A stretch of DNA of 64,000 bases. Origin: JACKJK01 sp046159835 (GTDB lineage: Bacteria; Pseudomonadota; Alphaproteobacteria; Rhizobiales; Tepidamorphaceae). Below the pieces are notes generated by a model. The model saw nothing but the letters and a program-made list of their open reading frames with translations, was not told the DNA's origin and did no database searches. Below, one piece after another: positions 53,329 through 61,655 of this stretch. Numbering within the stretch: position 1 is the stretch's first letter; each line of letters opens with the position of its first letter. Made by a program: the position numbers and the translations under genes. The stretch covers positions 682,001-746,000 of the forward strand of contig NZ_JBJXCY010000002.1 of the NCBI RefSeq assembly GCF_046159835.1, given 5' to 3'.

Positions 53329-53601
53329 TCAGTCCTGGCTGTCCTGCGGCTCGAACTCCGGCGCCATGCCGAGCGCGTGCAGGTAAAGCGACAGCATCGC
53401 CTCTTCTTCCTCGCGCTCGTTGTTATCCTTCTTGCGCAGGCTGACGACCTTGCGCAGCGTCTTCACGTCGTACCCGTTGCCCTTGGCCTCGGCATAGACG
53501 TCGCGGATGTCGTCCGCGATACCCTTCTTCTCTTCTTCAAGGCGCTCGATGCGCTCCACAATCGATTTAAGCTGGTCGCGCGCGATACTCGTGTCGGCCA
53601 T
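53329..53601 (-). CDS. gapR: GapR, DUF2312 nucleoid-associated protein
   Basis: GapR encircles AT-rich, overtwisted DNA and guides topoisomerases ahead of replication and transcription in Caulobacter. The 90-residue DUF2312 product is nearly all helix and charged: 'LKSIVERIERLEEEKKGIADDI', then 'VYAEAKGNGYDVKTLRKVV' with the basic DNA-contact residues, and a C-terminal acidic tail. The family match is strong; function is by homology. It is upstream of a bidirectional terminator and 52 bases downstream of DUF1244. Confidence 0.9.
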   Translation of the reverse strand: MADTSIARDQLKSIVERIERLEEEKKGIADDIRDVYAEAKGNGYDVKTLRKVVSLRKKDNNEREEEEAMLSLYLHALGMAPEFEPQDSQD

Positions 53602-53653
53602 GTGTCAGGTCCCCGGGGTCTTGTGCGTTGTCTGTGCGGCGTGGGTTGCCGGT

Positions 53654-53959
53654 CTATTCGTGCCGGTGCGACTGGGCAAGAGCTGCGCGCTGCGCATCCG
53701 TCGCGTCCGTCTGGTGCTTCGACTTCCACTCCTCGTAGGGCATCCCATAGATGATTCTCCGGGATTCTTCCTTGTCCATGGCGAGGCCTTTTTCGTCGGC
53801 TGCGTCCTTGTACCAGTTGGACAGGCAGTTCCGGCAGAACCCGGCGAGGTTCATCATGTCGATATTCTGCACGTCGGTGCGCTCGCGAAGGTGCGAAACC
53901 AGCCGGCGGAAGGCCGCTGCCTCCAGTTCGGTGCGCTCGGCGTCGGTCATGTCACTCAT
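53654..53959 (-). CDS. DUF1244 family protein
   Basis: The 101-residue protein from the ATG at 53959 has the DUF1244 core 'AAFRRLVSHLRERTDVQNIDMMNLAGFCRNCLSNWY' (partly quoted) and 'YGMPYEEWKSKHQ'. The two Cys in FCRNC are conserved and suggest metal or redox chemistry. The start overlaps the upstream amidohydrolase stop (ATGA), so the two are coupled. Function is unknown. Confidence 0.85.
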   Translation of the reverse strand: MSDMTDAERTELEAAAFRRLVSHLRERTDVQNIDMMNLAGFCRNCLSNWYKDAADEKGLAMDKEESRRIIYGMPYEEWKSKHQTDATDAQRAALAQSHRHE

Positions 53960-54756
53960 GCTGTGTCTCCCTTGTTGGGCGCGATGATCTCGTTGAGGCC
54001 GGGATGGTCCCGGAAGCGTTCGAGCACGGCGGACATGCGCTCTGCCCACTCGCCGACACCGGCAGCGTCGGCGATGAGATCCTGCCGGACCTCAATCAGT
54101 GCGTGGGCCAGTCCGCCCTGCGTCCCGTGCCGGTTCATCGTGTCGCCTTCAAGTTCCCCGGTATAGGGCTCGTTGTCGCCCACGACCAGTGTCGGGTCTT
54201 CGCCGAAGGCCTCGATCAGCGGCCCCGCAAAGCGCGCGTCCTTGTCCCACAGCACACCCACGTGCCAGGGCCGCGCGACCCCGCGCCAGATCGGCGTGAA
54301 GGAGTGGATGGAAAACAGAGCCGGTGGCTTGCCGGCCTCGATCCCGGCGGCAATGGCGCGGGAGATTGCCGCGTCATACGGCTCGTAGAAGCGCTTCAGC
54401 CGGTAGTCGACTTCCGCTGCATCCGCCTTGGCATTGCCCGGAACCACCGCCCCGTCGGAAATACGCATCATCAGCGTGGGGTCGTCGCGCCCGCGATTGG
54501 GGTCGATCAGCAGCCGCGAGAAGCACGACATGACCGCAGGGACGCCAAGCCGCTGAGCCATCAGCCGCGTGACGTCGCGCACGCCGATGTCGTAGCCGAT
54601 GTGGCGCTCAAGCTGGGCCTGCGGCAGGCCAAGCGAACCGTAGCGTTCCGGCAGGGCATTGGTTGCGTGATCGCAGAGCAGCAGCAAGCCGCAGCCCGGA
54701 TCGCCCTTGATCGTCTCGAAGGACTGAAAACCCGGGTCGAGATCCTCGACATCCAT
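53956..54756 (-). CDS. N-formylglutamate amidohydrolase family protein
   Basis: Zinc hydrolase that releases formate from N-formyl-glutamate or a related N-acyl amino acid. The 266-residue product from the ATG at 54756 shows 'LLCDHATNALPERYGSLGL', 'HIGYDIGVRDVTRLMAQ', 'SIHSFTPIWRGVARPWHVGVLW' (partly quoted) and 'HALIEVRQDLI', all typical. No hut genes are near, so histidine breakdown is unproven. The frame is open a further 129 codons upstream but that is not conserved and overlaps the divergent EamA promoter. Confidence 0.88.
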   Translation of the reverse strand: MDVEDLDPGFQSFETIKGDPGCGLLLLCDHATNALPERYGSLGLPQAQLERHIGYDIGVRDVTRLMAQRLGVPAVMSCFSRLLIDPNRGRDDPTLMMRISDGAVVPGNAKADAAEVDYRLKRFYEPYDAAISRAIAAGIEAGKPPALFSIHSFTPIWRGVARPWHVGVLWDKDARFAGPLIEAFGEDPTLVVGDNEPYTGELEGDTMNRHGTQGGLAHALIEVRQDLIADAAGVGEWAERMSAVLERFRDHPGLNEIIAPNKGDTA

Positions 54757-54944
54757 TCCGGACGCCTCGCTATGCGATGAGTTCAATGCATCCACGTTGT
54801 GTGACCGCTGCCAAAATCCGCCTGCACGCGGCATGGTGGGTGGCCACGCCCTGCGGGACGAATTCCCTTGTTTGGGATAGACCATTGTCTTAGGCGAAGC
54901 CCGACCAGCGCGCAACGATTGCGCCTCAGGAGTCCGACGCACCG

Positions 54945-55922
54945 ATGCAAGACGCAACAGCGACAGCCGCGACGCCCGCAGCACCGCAGGACCGGCAGCT
55001 CCTGGCATTCTTCTGCGTCGTCGCAGGCGCCATCGCCATGGGCATCTCGCCGATTTTCGTGCGGCTTGCCGATGTCGGGCCGTTCGCGTCCGCCTTCTGG
55101 CGCGTCGGCATGGCGCTGCCGCTGCTCTACGCGTGGGCTGCAATGGATGCGCGCCGGATGCCGTCGCTCGCCACCCGCACGCGGGCGGAGACCCGGCGCG
55201 ACTGGCGCATGGCGGGACTTGCCGGAGCGCTTTTCGCCGGCGACCTGTTCTTCTGGCATATCGCCATCGTCAACACGACGGTCGCCAACGCGACCTTCCT
55301 CGCCTCGCTCGCGCCCATCGTGGTGATGATCGGCTCGTGGACATTTCTGAAAGAGAAGGTGACGCCTGCCATTCTCGCGGGCTTCGTGCTCGGCCTCGCC
55401 GGGGCGGCCTTCCTGCTCGGGTCCAGCTACAACTACGCGCCGCAGAACCTCGTTGGCGACGTCTACGGCCTCATCACCGCGCTGTTCTTCGGGGCATATT
55501 TTCTCGCCGTGCGCCCGGCGCGCCGCTACATGCCGGCAGGCGTCGTCATCTTCCGCTCAACGGTCGTCACGGCGGCGATGCTTCTCGTCGTGGCGCTGGT
55601 GCTGGAAGGCGACATCTTCCCTTCGTCATGGCACGGGCTTGCCATGCTCGTCTGCCTCGCCCTCGTCAGCCATGCCGGCGGCCAGGGATTGTTGGCATTC
55701 GCGCTCGGCCACCTGCCGGCCGCCTTCTCATCCCTCGTGATCCTGATCGAGGGCGTCGTCGCAGCCATCTTCGGGTACTTCATCCTCGGCGAGAATCTCA
55801 CCGCGCTGCAGCTCGCCGGAAGCCTCGCGATCTTCTCCGGCATCTTCATCGCCCGCCCGCGCCGTGCCAAAGCCTTGCCGCATTCCGGTGGGAAGACAAA
55901 ACCCGGTCACCAAGGCGGTTGA
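54945..55922 (+). CDS. EamA/DMT-superfamily transporter
   Basis: The 325-residue membrane protein has ten predicted helices in two EamA repeats. The first begins 'FFCVVAGAIAMGISPIFVRLADVGP' (partly quoted) and the second 'YGLITALFFGAYFLAVRPAR'. Drug/metabolite exporters of this kind move amino acids, nucleotides or metabolites; substrate is unknown. It diverges from the amidohydrolase and could export a related product, but that is only suggested by position. Confidence 0.9.
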   Translation: MQDATATAATPAAPQDRQLLAFFCVVAGAIAMGISPIFVRLADVGPFASAFWRVGMALPLLYAWAAMDARRMPSLATRTRAETRRDWRMAGLAGALFAGDLFFWHIAIVNTTVANATFLASLAPIVVMIGSWTFLKEKVTPAILAGFVLGLAGAAFLLGSSYNYAPQNLVGDVYGLITALFFGAYFLAVRPARRYMPAGVVIFRSTVVTAAMLLVVALVLEGDIFPSSWHGLAMLVCLALVSHAGGQGLLAFALGHLPAAFSSLVILIEGVVAAIFGYFILGENLTALQLAGSLAIFSGIFIARPRRAKALPHSGGKTKPGHQGG

Positions 55923-56012
55923 GCCGCTTGACGTTGACTTCAACGCCCGGTCGAACGACAAAAAGCAGATGATCGGGAAAAGCAGCGTGTCCTTGATTCG
56001 GTTTCCGGCCCC

Positions 56013-56495
56013 ATGAGCTCGCACGTCTCTGGATTCATTCCGAAACGAAGTCGGACGGCCCTCCTCGCGGCCGGACCGCTGCTGGCGCTCGTCGCCATGT
56101 CCGCACCCGCTAGCGCGGAACTGCGCATGTGCAACTCGACCGCCGGACGCGTCGGCGTCGCGGTCGGCTACAACAACGGCGATGAATGGGTGTCGGAAGG
56201 CTGGTGGAACGTCGAGGCCAACAGCTGCGAAATCCTGCTTGAAGGCCCGCTCGTTGCCCGCTTCTATTATTTCTATGCCATCGACTACGAGGAAGGCGGC
56301 GAGTGGAGCGGCACGTCGTTCATGTGCACCGCCGACAAGAAATTCACGATCCGTGATATCACCCGCTGCGAGGAGCGCGGCTACCACCGCAACGGCTTCA
56401 TGGAAGTCGATACGGGTGAGCGCAAGAGCTGGACCGTGCGCCTGACGCCGGTGCGCCAGGACCAGGCCAACGGACCGCAATCGACCGGCGGCTGA
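56013..56495 (+). CDS. Secreted DUF1036 protein
   Basis: The 160-residue product has a signal peptide ending near 'SAPASA'. The DUF1036 domain follows: 'LRMCNSTAGRVGVAVGYNNGDEWVSEGWWNVEANSCEILL' (partly quoted), 'FYYFYAIDYEEGGEWSG' and conserved Cys residues likely to form disulfides. The family is exported and of unknown function. It stands alone, convergent with the TPR gene. Confidence 0.88.
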   Translation: MSSHVSGFIPKRSRTALLAAGPLLALVAMSAPASAELRMCNSTAGRVGVAVGYNNGDEWVSEGWWNVEANSCEILLEGPLVARFYYFYAIDYEEGGEWSGTSFMCTADKKFTIRDITRCEERGYHRNGFMEVDTGERKSWTVRLTPVRQDQANGPQSTGG

Positions 56496-56510
56496 CCCGT
56501 CGCGCAGCGC

Positions 56511-56544
56511 GCACCGGTCACTTCAAAAGCACCGGTCACTTCAA
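56511..56544. repeat. 16-bp direct repeat
   Basis: GCACCGGTCACTTCAA occurs at 56511-56526 and again at 56529-56544, two bases apart, between the convergent DUF1036 and TPR genes. It is probably a simple local duplication. Confidence 0.7.
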
Positions 56545-56598
56545 CAACTGAAAAATCGGATCAGGCGGAATGCAGATCGCGGCTGGAAACAGCGCGCG

Positions 56599-57261
56599 TC
56601 AGATTTCCTCGCCTTCGACCTCGCGCTCAAGCTCGTCGACGTTTTCGCGCAGGTTGCCGAGGAACGGGTGCACTTCCAGCGCCTGCCGGAACGCGGAAAG
56701 CGCGCCCTTGGCCTGGCCGACTTCCTGCAGGATCAGCCCCATGCCGCTCAGCGCACCGAAATGGCGCGGCTCGATGGCGAGCGTCGCCGTGATGTCGCGC
56801 ATGGAGCGGTCGTAATCGTCGATCAGGTAGAACAGCGTCGCGCGCTTGTTCCACGCCTCGACGTAGTCGGGCTTCATCTCGATGACCGAATCGAGAATCT
56901 CCATCGCAAGCGGGTAGTGCTTGCCTTCCATCGCCATCACGGCGCGGCTCATCAACAGGTCGATGGTGTCGCTGCCCGACGCCAGCCAGGCCTGCAGCAC
57001 GGACTGCTCGATTCGCGATGCCGTCTCCGCGTCACCGGCCTGCGCCAGCGCATCGAGAAGCGCATCGACCTCGCTCTTGGCGTGGGTCTCTTCATCGGCA
57101 GGGGCGGAATCGTCGGCGAGGATGTCCTCTGCAAGCCCGTCTTCGATGCGCATGTCGGGCTTCGCCGCCGCATCGGGGGTCTGAGCGAGAACGGGAGACT
57201 GGCCAAGCGCCACCGCGACCAGGCCAGCCGCGATCAGTCGAAAGATCGGTTCGATGGTCAT
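56599..57261 (-). CDS. Exported tetratricopeptide-repeat protein
   Basis: The 220-residue protein from the ATG at 57261 has a signal peptide ending near 'SPVLAQ' and a polar acidic linker. Three TPR units follow: 'AMEGKHYPLAMEILDSVIEMKPDYVEAWNKRATLFYLIDDYDRSMRDI' (quoted in part) and 'HFGALSGMGLILQEVGQAKGALSAFRQAL'. It is probably a periplasmic scaffold. No partner is identified. Confidence 0.88.
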   Translation of the reverse strand: MTIEPIFRLIAAGLVAVALGQSPVLAQTPDAAAKPDMRIEDGLAEDILADDSAPADEETHAKSEVDALLDALAQAGDAETASRIEQSVLQAWLASGSDTIDLLMSRAVMAMEGKHYPLAMEILDSVIEMKPDYVEAWNKRATLFYLIDDYDRSMRDITATLAIEPRHFGALSGMGLILQEVGQAKGALSAFRQALEVHPFLGNLRENVDELEREVEGEEI

Positions 57262-57314
57262 GGAAGCAAATGTGGCGAGGTGCCCTGCCACAGTCAAATG
57301 CCAAAATGCGCAAA

Positions 57315-57343
57315 CAAAAAAGCCCCCGCAAAAACGAGGGCTT
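57315..57343 (-). terminator. Intrinsic terminator after rpmJ
   Basis: AAGCCCTCG and CGGGGGCTT (minus strand, 57335-57343 and 57320-57328) form a 9-bp stem with one G-U pair, followed by TTTTTGTTT. It ends the rpmJ transcript 70 bases after its stop. Confidence 0.85.
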
Positions 57344-57413
57344 CAGACAGGCGAAAGGGCACGGCGGGGCGTTACGCCCTGCCGAGCCGAGTCAAATCAC
57401 CGCGCTGCCTCAA

Positions 57414-57539
57414 TCAACCCTGGCGGGCCTTGAAGCGCGGGTTCTTCTTGTTGATCACGTAGATGCGGCCGCGACGGCGCACGAGGCGGTTGTCCCGGTG
57501 GCGCGAACGCAGCGAACGCATGGAATTGCGGATCTTCAT
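57414..57539 (-). CDS. rpmJ: 50S ribosomal protein L36, zinc-independent form
   Basis: The 41-residue basic protein begins MKIRNSMRSLRSRHRDNRLV and ends 'NPRFKARQG'. It matches L36 of the C-minus (YkgO) type, lacking the Cys/His zinc ligands of the canonical form. It is followed by a terminator. The 257 bases upstream, to the tRNA gene, show no clear feature. As with rpmE here, the window encodes the zinc-free form only. Confidence 0.95.
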   Translation of the reverse strand: MKIRNSMRSLRSRHRDNRLVRRRGRIYVINKKNPRFKARQG

Positions 57540-57796
57540 TTGTCTGACCGTTCTTTCGTGTCACGCGACCCGCCATCTGCCTCGCCGCTGCACTGAGCAG
57601 CGAAACCGTGGATGTGCGCGCGAAAAGCAAGAATTCCGAAGGCTTGGAAAGCCGTGGAGGCGGTTTCTAATGGGCCGATCCGCGCCTGTCAACGCTCGCG
57701 CACGTGAAACAGCGCGCCCGGAGGGCGGATTTGTCCGCTCGTCCGGTGGCGTCGCATTCGGCAACGAGGAAGGTAAAGGCGACCGTGTGGAGGAAA

Positions 57797-57871
57797 TGGT
57801 GGGCGTGACTGGGATTGAACCAGTGACCCCTACGATGTCAACGTAGTGCTCTCCCGCTGAGCTACACGCCC
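57797..57871 (-). tRNA. tRNA-Val (anticodon GAC)
   Basis: On the minus strand GGGCGTG at the 5' end pairs with CACGCCC, followed by ACCA with CCA encoded. The D arm (AGCTCAGCGGGAGAGC), the anticodon stem-loop CTACG-TTGACAT-CGTAG with anticodon GAC, a short variable loop and the T arm with GGTTCAATCCC are all canonical. The 75-base length includes the CCA. Confidence 0.97.
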
Positions 57872-57908
57872 ACAACCGGCCTGACGGTCTGTCTGATCGG
57901 GAGAAGCC

Positions 57909-57936
57909 GTATAACCTCACTGGCGAATGCGCGCAA
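57909..57936 (-). promoter_or_regulatory. Promoter of tRNA-Val
   Basis: TTGCGC (57931-57936) and TTATAC (57909-57914), 16 bases apart on the minus strand, precede the tRNA by about 38 bases. The -10 is near consensus. Confidence 0.6.
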
Positions 57937-58141
57937 CCCCACTTGCACTTGGCAGGCACGTCAGATAGACCGACGCGGTTTTCAGGCGCCGCAAAGGCCG
58001 TTTTCTCCGCCCGCGCGGCGCGCCATCGGTTGCATGCCGGCCTGCATCGGGTAGATGATCGGCACCGCCTGCAAGGGCAGCGGGGCGCGACACTTCGCTC
58101 GTGCTTCCGCACACCCGGCGATCCAGGGAGTTTCCAAAGAC

Positions 58142-58429
58142 ATGTCGGAGACCTTCGACACCGTGGCGAACATCATCGCCGACACCTGCGACATTGATCG
58201 CGAAACGATCACGCCCGAGAGCCACGTGATCGACGACCTCGGCATCGACAGCCTCGACTTCCTCGACGTCGTCTTCGCCGTCGACAAGGAATTCGGCATC
58301 AAGATTCCCCACGAGAAGTGGACCGAGGAAATAAACGAAGGCCGCGCCACCGCCGAGGATTACTTCATCCTCAAGAACCTCTGCGCACGCGTCGACGAAC
58401 TCGTCGCCGAAAAGCAGCAGAAGGCCTGA
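58142..58429 (+). CDS. acpXL: Acyl carrier protein AcpXL
   Basis: Dedicated carrier for the very-long-chain hydroxy fatty acid (C28-type) of lipid A in Rhizobiales. The 95-residue product from the ATG at 58142 has the phosphopantetheine site 'GIDSLDFLD' with Ser37, and acidic helices. It is longer than AcpP and is followed by the fabZ-fabF-fabF-adh-lpxXL genes, the defining acpXL cluster. The 270-base upstream gap likely holds the operon promoter. Confidence 0.95.
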   Translation: MSETFDTVANIIADTCDIDRETITPESHVIDDLGIDSLDFLDVVFAVDKEFGIKIPHEKWTEEINEGRATAEDYFILKNLCARVDELVAEKQQKA

Positions 58430-58484
58430 TCGGACAACGCCCGCGCTCACCTGATGCGCGGGCGCCAACGACCGCCCCACCGCA

Positions 58485-58949
58485 ATGCGCCTTGAATATT
58501 TCCAGATGCTCGATGCCATCGTCGAATTGACCGACGAGAGCATCCGCACGCGCGCAACCGTGCCGCAGGAATCGACCGTCTTCGAGGGACACTTCCCCGG
58601 CCACCCGCTGATGCCGGGCGTGCTGCTGATCGAGACAATGGCGCAGACCTGCGGAACCATGGTGATGGCGGCCAACGGCTACGAGCGCCTTCCCCTGCTC
58701 GTCGGCGTCAAGGACGCCAAGCTGCGCCAGTTCATCCCGCCCGGCACCGAGATCCACGGCTTCGGCCACCTGGAGCACAACGGCTCGGGCTATGCCGTGG
58801 TCAAGGCGGAACTGAAGGTGGACGGCAAGCGCGTCTCCAACGCCCAGCTCACCTACACCCTCATCAAGTGGCCCGAGGCCGACCTGCGCGACTTCATGGT
58901 CGACCACATCGCCAGTCTGCGGAAGCGCGGCAGCGAAGACGCGGCCTAA
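58485..58949 (+). CDS. (3R)-hydroxyacyl-ACP dehydratase of the acpXL operon (FabZ-like)
   Basis: Hot-dog dehydratase working on AcpXL-bound very-long-chain intermediates. The 154-residue protein has the catalytic His in 'FEGHFPGHPLMPGVLLIETMAQ' (partly quoted) and Glu in IETMAQ. It lies 55 bases after acpXL. It differs from housekeeping FabZ by a longer C-terminus (VDHIASLRKRGSEDAA). Confidence 0.93.
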   Translation: MRLEYFQMLDAIVELTDESIRTRATVPQESTVFEGHFPGHPLMPGVLLIETMAQTCGTMVMAANGYERLPLLVGVKDAKLRQFIPPGTEIHGFGHLEHNGSGYAVVKAELKVDGKRVSNAQLTYTLIKWPEADLRDFMVDHIASLRKRGSEDAA

Positions 58950-59024
58950 GCCCCTTCGCCTTTCGCGCAATCCGCGCTATGACGGCGCGCACGCAAGCGA
59001 AGTCCATATTCTGCGGTTGGTTAC

Positions 59025-60206
59025 ATGAGCAAAGACGTCTGGATTACCGGTATCGGCCTCGTCTCGTCCCTAGGCGAGGGTGCGCAGGCGCATTGGGATG
59101 CGCTGGATGCGGCGACCCCGCCCAGCCTCGACCGGGAAACGATCGCCCCCTTCGCGATTCACCCGATGGTCGAACTGGACCTGTCGACCCAGATCGCCAA
59201 GCGCGGCGACCAGCGGCAGATGGAAACCTGGCAGCGCCTCGGGGTCTATGCAGCCGGCCTTGCCATCGACGATGCCAATGCGCGCGATGCCGACCAGTTG
59301 GAAGTCACCGACATGGTGGTGGCCGCCGGTGGTGGCGAGCGCGACATCCAGGTCGACAACGAGCTTCTTACCGAGATGCTCGCCTCCAACGATCGCGCCC
59401 ACCTTCTCATCGACCGGCTGTCCAACAACCTGCGTCCAACGCTGTTTTTGGCCCAGCTTCCCAACCTAGTCGCCGGCAACATCTCCATCGTGCACGGCGT
59501 ACGCGGCTCTTCGCGCACCTTCATGGGCGAGGAATCCGCCGGCCTCGACGCGATACGCAATGCCCATGCCCGCATCGCTGCGGACCAGAGCCAGATCTGC
59601 CTCGTCGGCGGGTCGTTCAACGCCGCGCGCGAGGACATGATCCTTCTCTACGAGATGGGCGGCTTCAACTGGACCGGCGATGAAGAAAGCGTCTGGGCCC
59701 GCCAGGAAGACAATGGCGGGCTGCGGCTCGGCAGCATGGGCGCCTTCGTGGTGCTGGAATCGGCCGACCATGCGCGCGCTCGGGGCCAGAAGCCCATCGC
59801 CTGCATTGACGCGGTTGCCGCCGGGCGCGGCGTACGCGCCGCCGGACAGGTGAACGCGGCGCTCAAGGAACACACCGCCGAATTCGATCTGGAAGGCCGC
59901 AAGCTCGGCGTCATCTCCGGCGCGACAGGCGTCGCCAGCCTCGCGCGCGAGGAATACGACTTCCTCAAGAGCCTCGATGCGCCGGTGCGCGCCACCGCCA
60001 GCCGCGTCGGTCATGGCGTCGAAGCGCAGGTTCCCTTCAACGTCGCGCTGGCAGCCCTATCTGTCGACAAGGGGCGCATGTTCGCGACGGCCGACAAGCA
60101 CGGCATCGAGACCGAACATGACCCCGCCGTCGACAGCGTGCTGGTGACGAGCGTGGGACACTGGCGCGGCGAAGGCGCGGTTCTCGTCTCCAGGTGCGAA
60201 GACTGA
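59025..60206 (+). CDS. Ketosynthase-like protein lacking active-site residues (chain-length-factor-like)
   Basis: The 393-residue thiolase-fold protein aligns with FabF over its length. However, at the catalytic Cys site, after 'VAGNISIVHGVRGSSRTFMGEE', it has Glu170. It also lacks the NAHGTxTP His (reads 'ISGATGVAS') and the Lys of KSMTGH, keeping only GH (in 'SRVGHGVEA'). It should not condense acyl chains itself. It sits directly before an intact ketosynthase, so a KS/CLF-type heterodimer that sets chain length is the best hypothesis. In Rhizobium this position is called FabF2XL. Confidence 0.85.
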   Translation: MSKDVWITGIGLVSSLGEGAQAHWDALDAATPPSLDRETIAPFAIHPMVELDLSTQIAKRGDQRQMETWQRLGVYAAGLAIDDANARDADQLEVTDMVVAAGGGERDIQVDNELLTEMLASNDRAHLLIDRLSNNLRPTLFLAQLPNLVAGNISIVHGVRGSSRTFMGEESAGLDAIRNAHARIAADQSQICLVGGSFNAAREDMILLYEMGGFNWTGDEESVWARQEDNGGLRLGSMGAFVVLESADHARARGQKPIACIDAVAAGRGVRAAGQVNAALKEHTAEFDLEGRKLGVISGATGVASLAREEYDFLKSLDAPVRATASRVGHGVEAQVPFNVALAALSVDKGRMFATADKHGIETEHDPAVDSVLVTSVGHWRGEGAVLVSRCED

Positions 60207-60272
60207 GTGCAGCAACCGGGTGCGACGGCTGACCGCAAGCCAATCTGACAAGGAAATGGGGACCGACCTGCC

Positions 60273-61541
60273 ATGAAGGATTCCAAGGGACGCCCGGTCG
60301 TGGCCGTCACCGGCACCGGCATCGTGACCGCTCTGGGACAGGGCAAGAAGGACAACTGGGACGCGCTGACATCCGGCCGCTCCGGCATCCATTCCATCAC
60401 CCGCTTTCCGACCGAAGGCCTGCGCACGACCATTGGCGGCACCATCGATTTCGTCGATGTCGACCCGTTCAATTGTTCCGAACTGACCACGGAGATTGCC
60501 CATCGTGCCACCTCCGAGGCGGTCAAGGAATCCGGCATCGGCAGCCCCGGTGATTTTCCCGGACCGCTGTTCATGGCCATGCCGCCCATCGAAATGGAGT
60601 GGCCGTTGCGCGAAAAGCTGCTGGCCATCGCCGGTGTGAAGGACAAGGCTGACTATGCCGACCTGATCCGCGCCAGCGCCCAGGCCAGTGAAGTCGACCG
60701 CATCGACTGCCTGTTCGGCTCCGTGGGCGAGCGGCTGGCGGAAATTTTCGGAACCAAGGGTTCGCCGATCTCGCTGACCACCGCCTGTGCATCCGGCACC
60801 ACCGGCATCCAGCTTGCCATCGAGGCGATCCGCCGTGGCGAGACGGAAGCCGCACTTGCCGTTGCAGCCGACGGCTCGATGAACCCCGAGACGATGATCC
60901 GCTTCTCGCTTTTGTCCGCGCTCTCGACTCAGAACGACAACCCGGAAAAGGCATCGCGGCCGTTTTCCAAGAACCGTGATGGCTTCGTCATGGCTGAGGG
61001 CGCAGCTGCCCTCGTCATCGAGAGCTACGAGCACGCCAAGGCGCGCGGTGCGAACATTCTCGGCATTGTCGCCGGCGGCGGCGAGAAGGCCGATTCGTTC
61101 CACCGCACCCGCTCCAACCCGGACGGCAAGGCGATCCTCGGCGCGATGCAGGCAGCCTTGGCAGATGCCGGCGTGACGCCGGACCAGATCGACTACATCA
61201 ACGCCCACGGCACCGGCACGCCGGAGAACGACAAGATGGAGCACTTCGCGGTAAACACCATCTTTGGCGAGCGCGCCCGCAACCTGCCCATCAGCTCCAA
61301 CAAGTCGATGATCGGCCACACGCTGACCGCAGCCGGTGCGATCGAGGCGGTGGTCTCGCTTCAGACGCTGGAACACCAGCGCCTGCCGCCAACCATTAAC
61401 TACGACGTGCCCGACCCGGCGATTGAACTGGACGTGGTGCCGAATACCGCGCGCGATGCCAAGGTCAACATGGTCATGTCGAACTCGTTCGGCTTCGGTG
61501 GCCAGAACGCCAGCCTGATCTTCTCCACCGAACCGGCCTGA
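60273..61541 (+). CDS. Beta-ketoacyl-ACP synthase of the acpXL operon (FabF-like)
   Basis: The 422-residue condensing enzyme extends AcpXL-bound chains. All catalytic residues are present: Cys172 in TTACASGTTG, His312 in NAHGTGTPEND, and Lys344 and His349 in 'SSNKSMIGHTLTAAG'. It has the normal FabF length plus a small insertion near 95-145. It is 66 bases after the defective paralogue and probably pairs with it. The rhizobial name is FabF1XL. Confidence 0.94.
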   Translation: MKDSKGRPVVAVTGTGIVTALGQGKKDNWDALTSGRSGIHSITRFPTEGLRTTIGGTIDFVDVDPFNCSELTTEIAHRATSEAVKESGIGSPGDFPGPLFMAMPPIEMEWPLREKLLAIAGVKDKADYADLIRASAQASEVDRIDCLFGSVGERLAEIFGTKGSPISLTTACASGTTGIQLAIEAIRRGETEAALAVAADGSMNPETMIRFSLLSALSTQNDNPEKASRPFSKNRDGFVMAEGAAALVIESYEHAKARGANILGIVAGGGEKADSFHRTRSNPDGKAILGAMQAALADAGVTPDQIDYINAHGTGTPENDKMEHFAVNTIFGERARNLPISSNKSMIGHTLTAAGAIEAVVSLQTLEHQRLPPTINYDVPDPAIELDVVPNTARDAKVNMVMSNSFGFGGQNASLIFSTEPA

Positions 61542-61655
61542 GGCTGAGGCCGCCTGCGCGCCTTTGCGCCTTTCAATGCCTGTGCGGCTGTGCCATATCG
61601 GCCCGCGATGCGCAGCCGCGTTCCGGCTGCATGAACAAGGACGACAGCTTTACCC

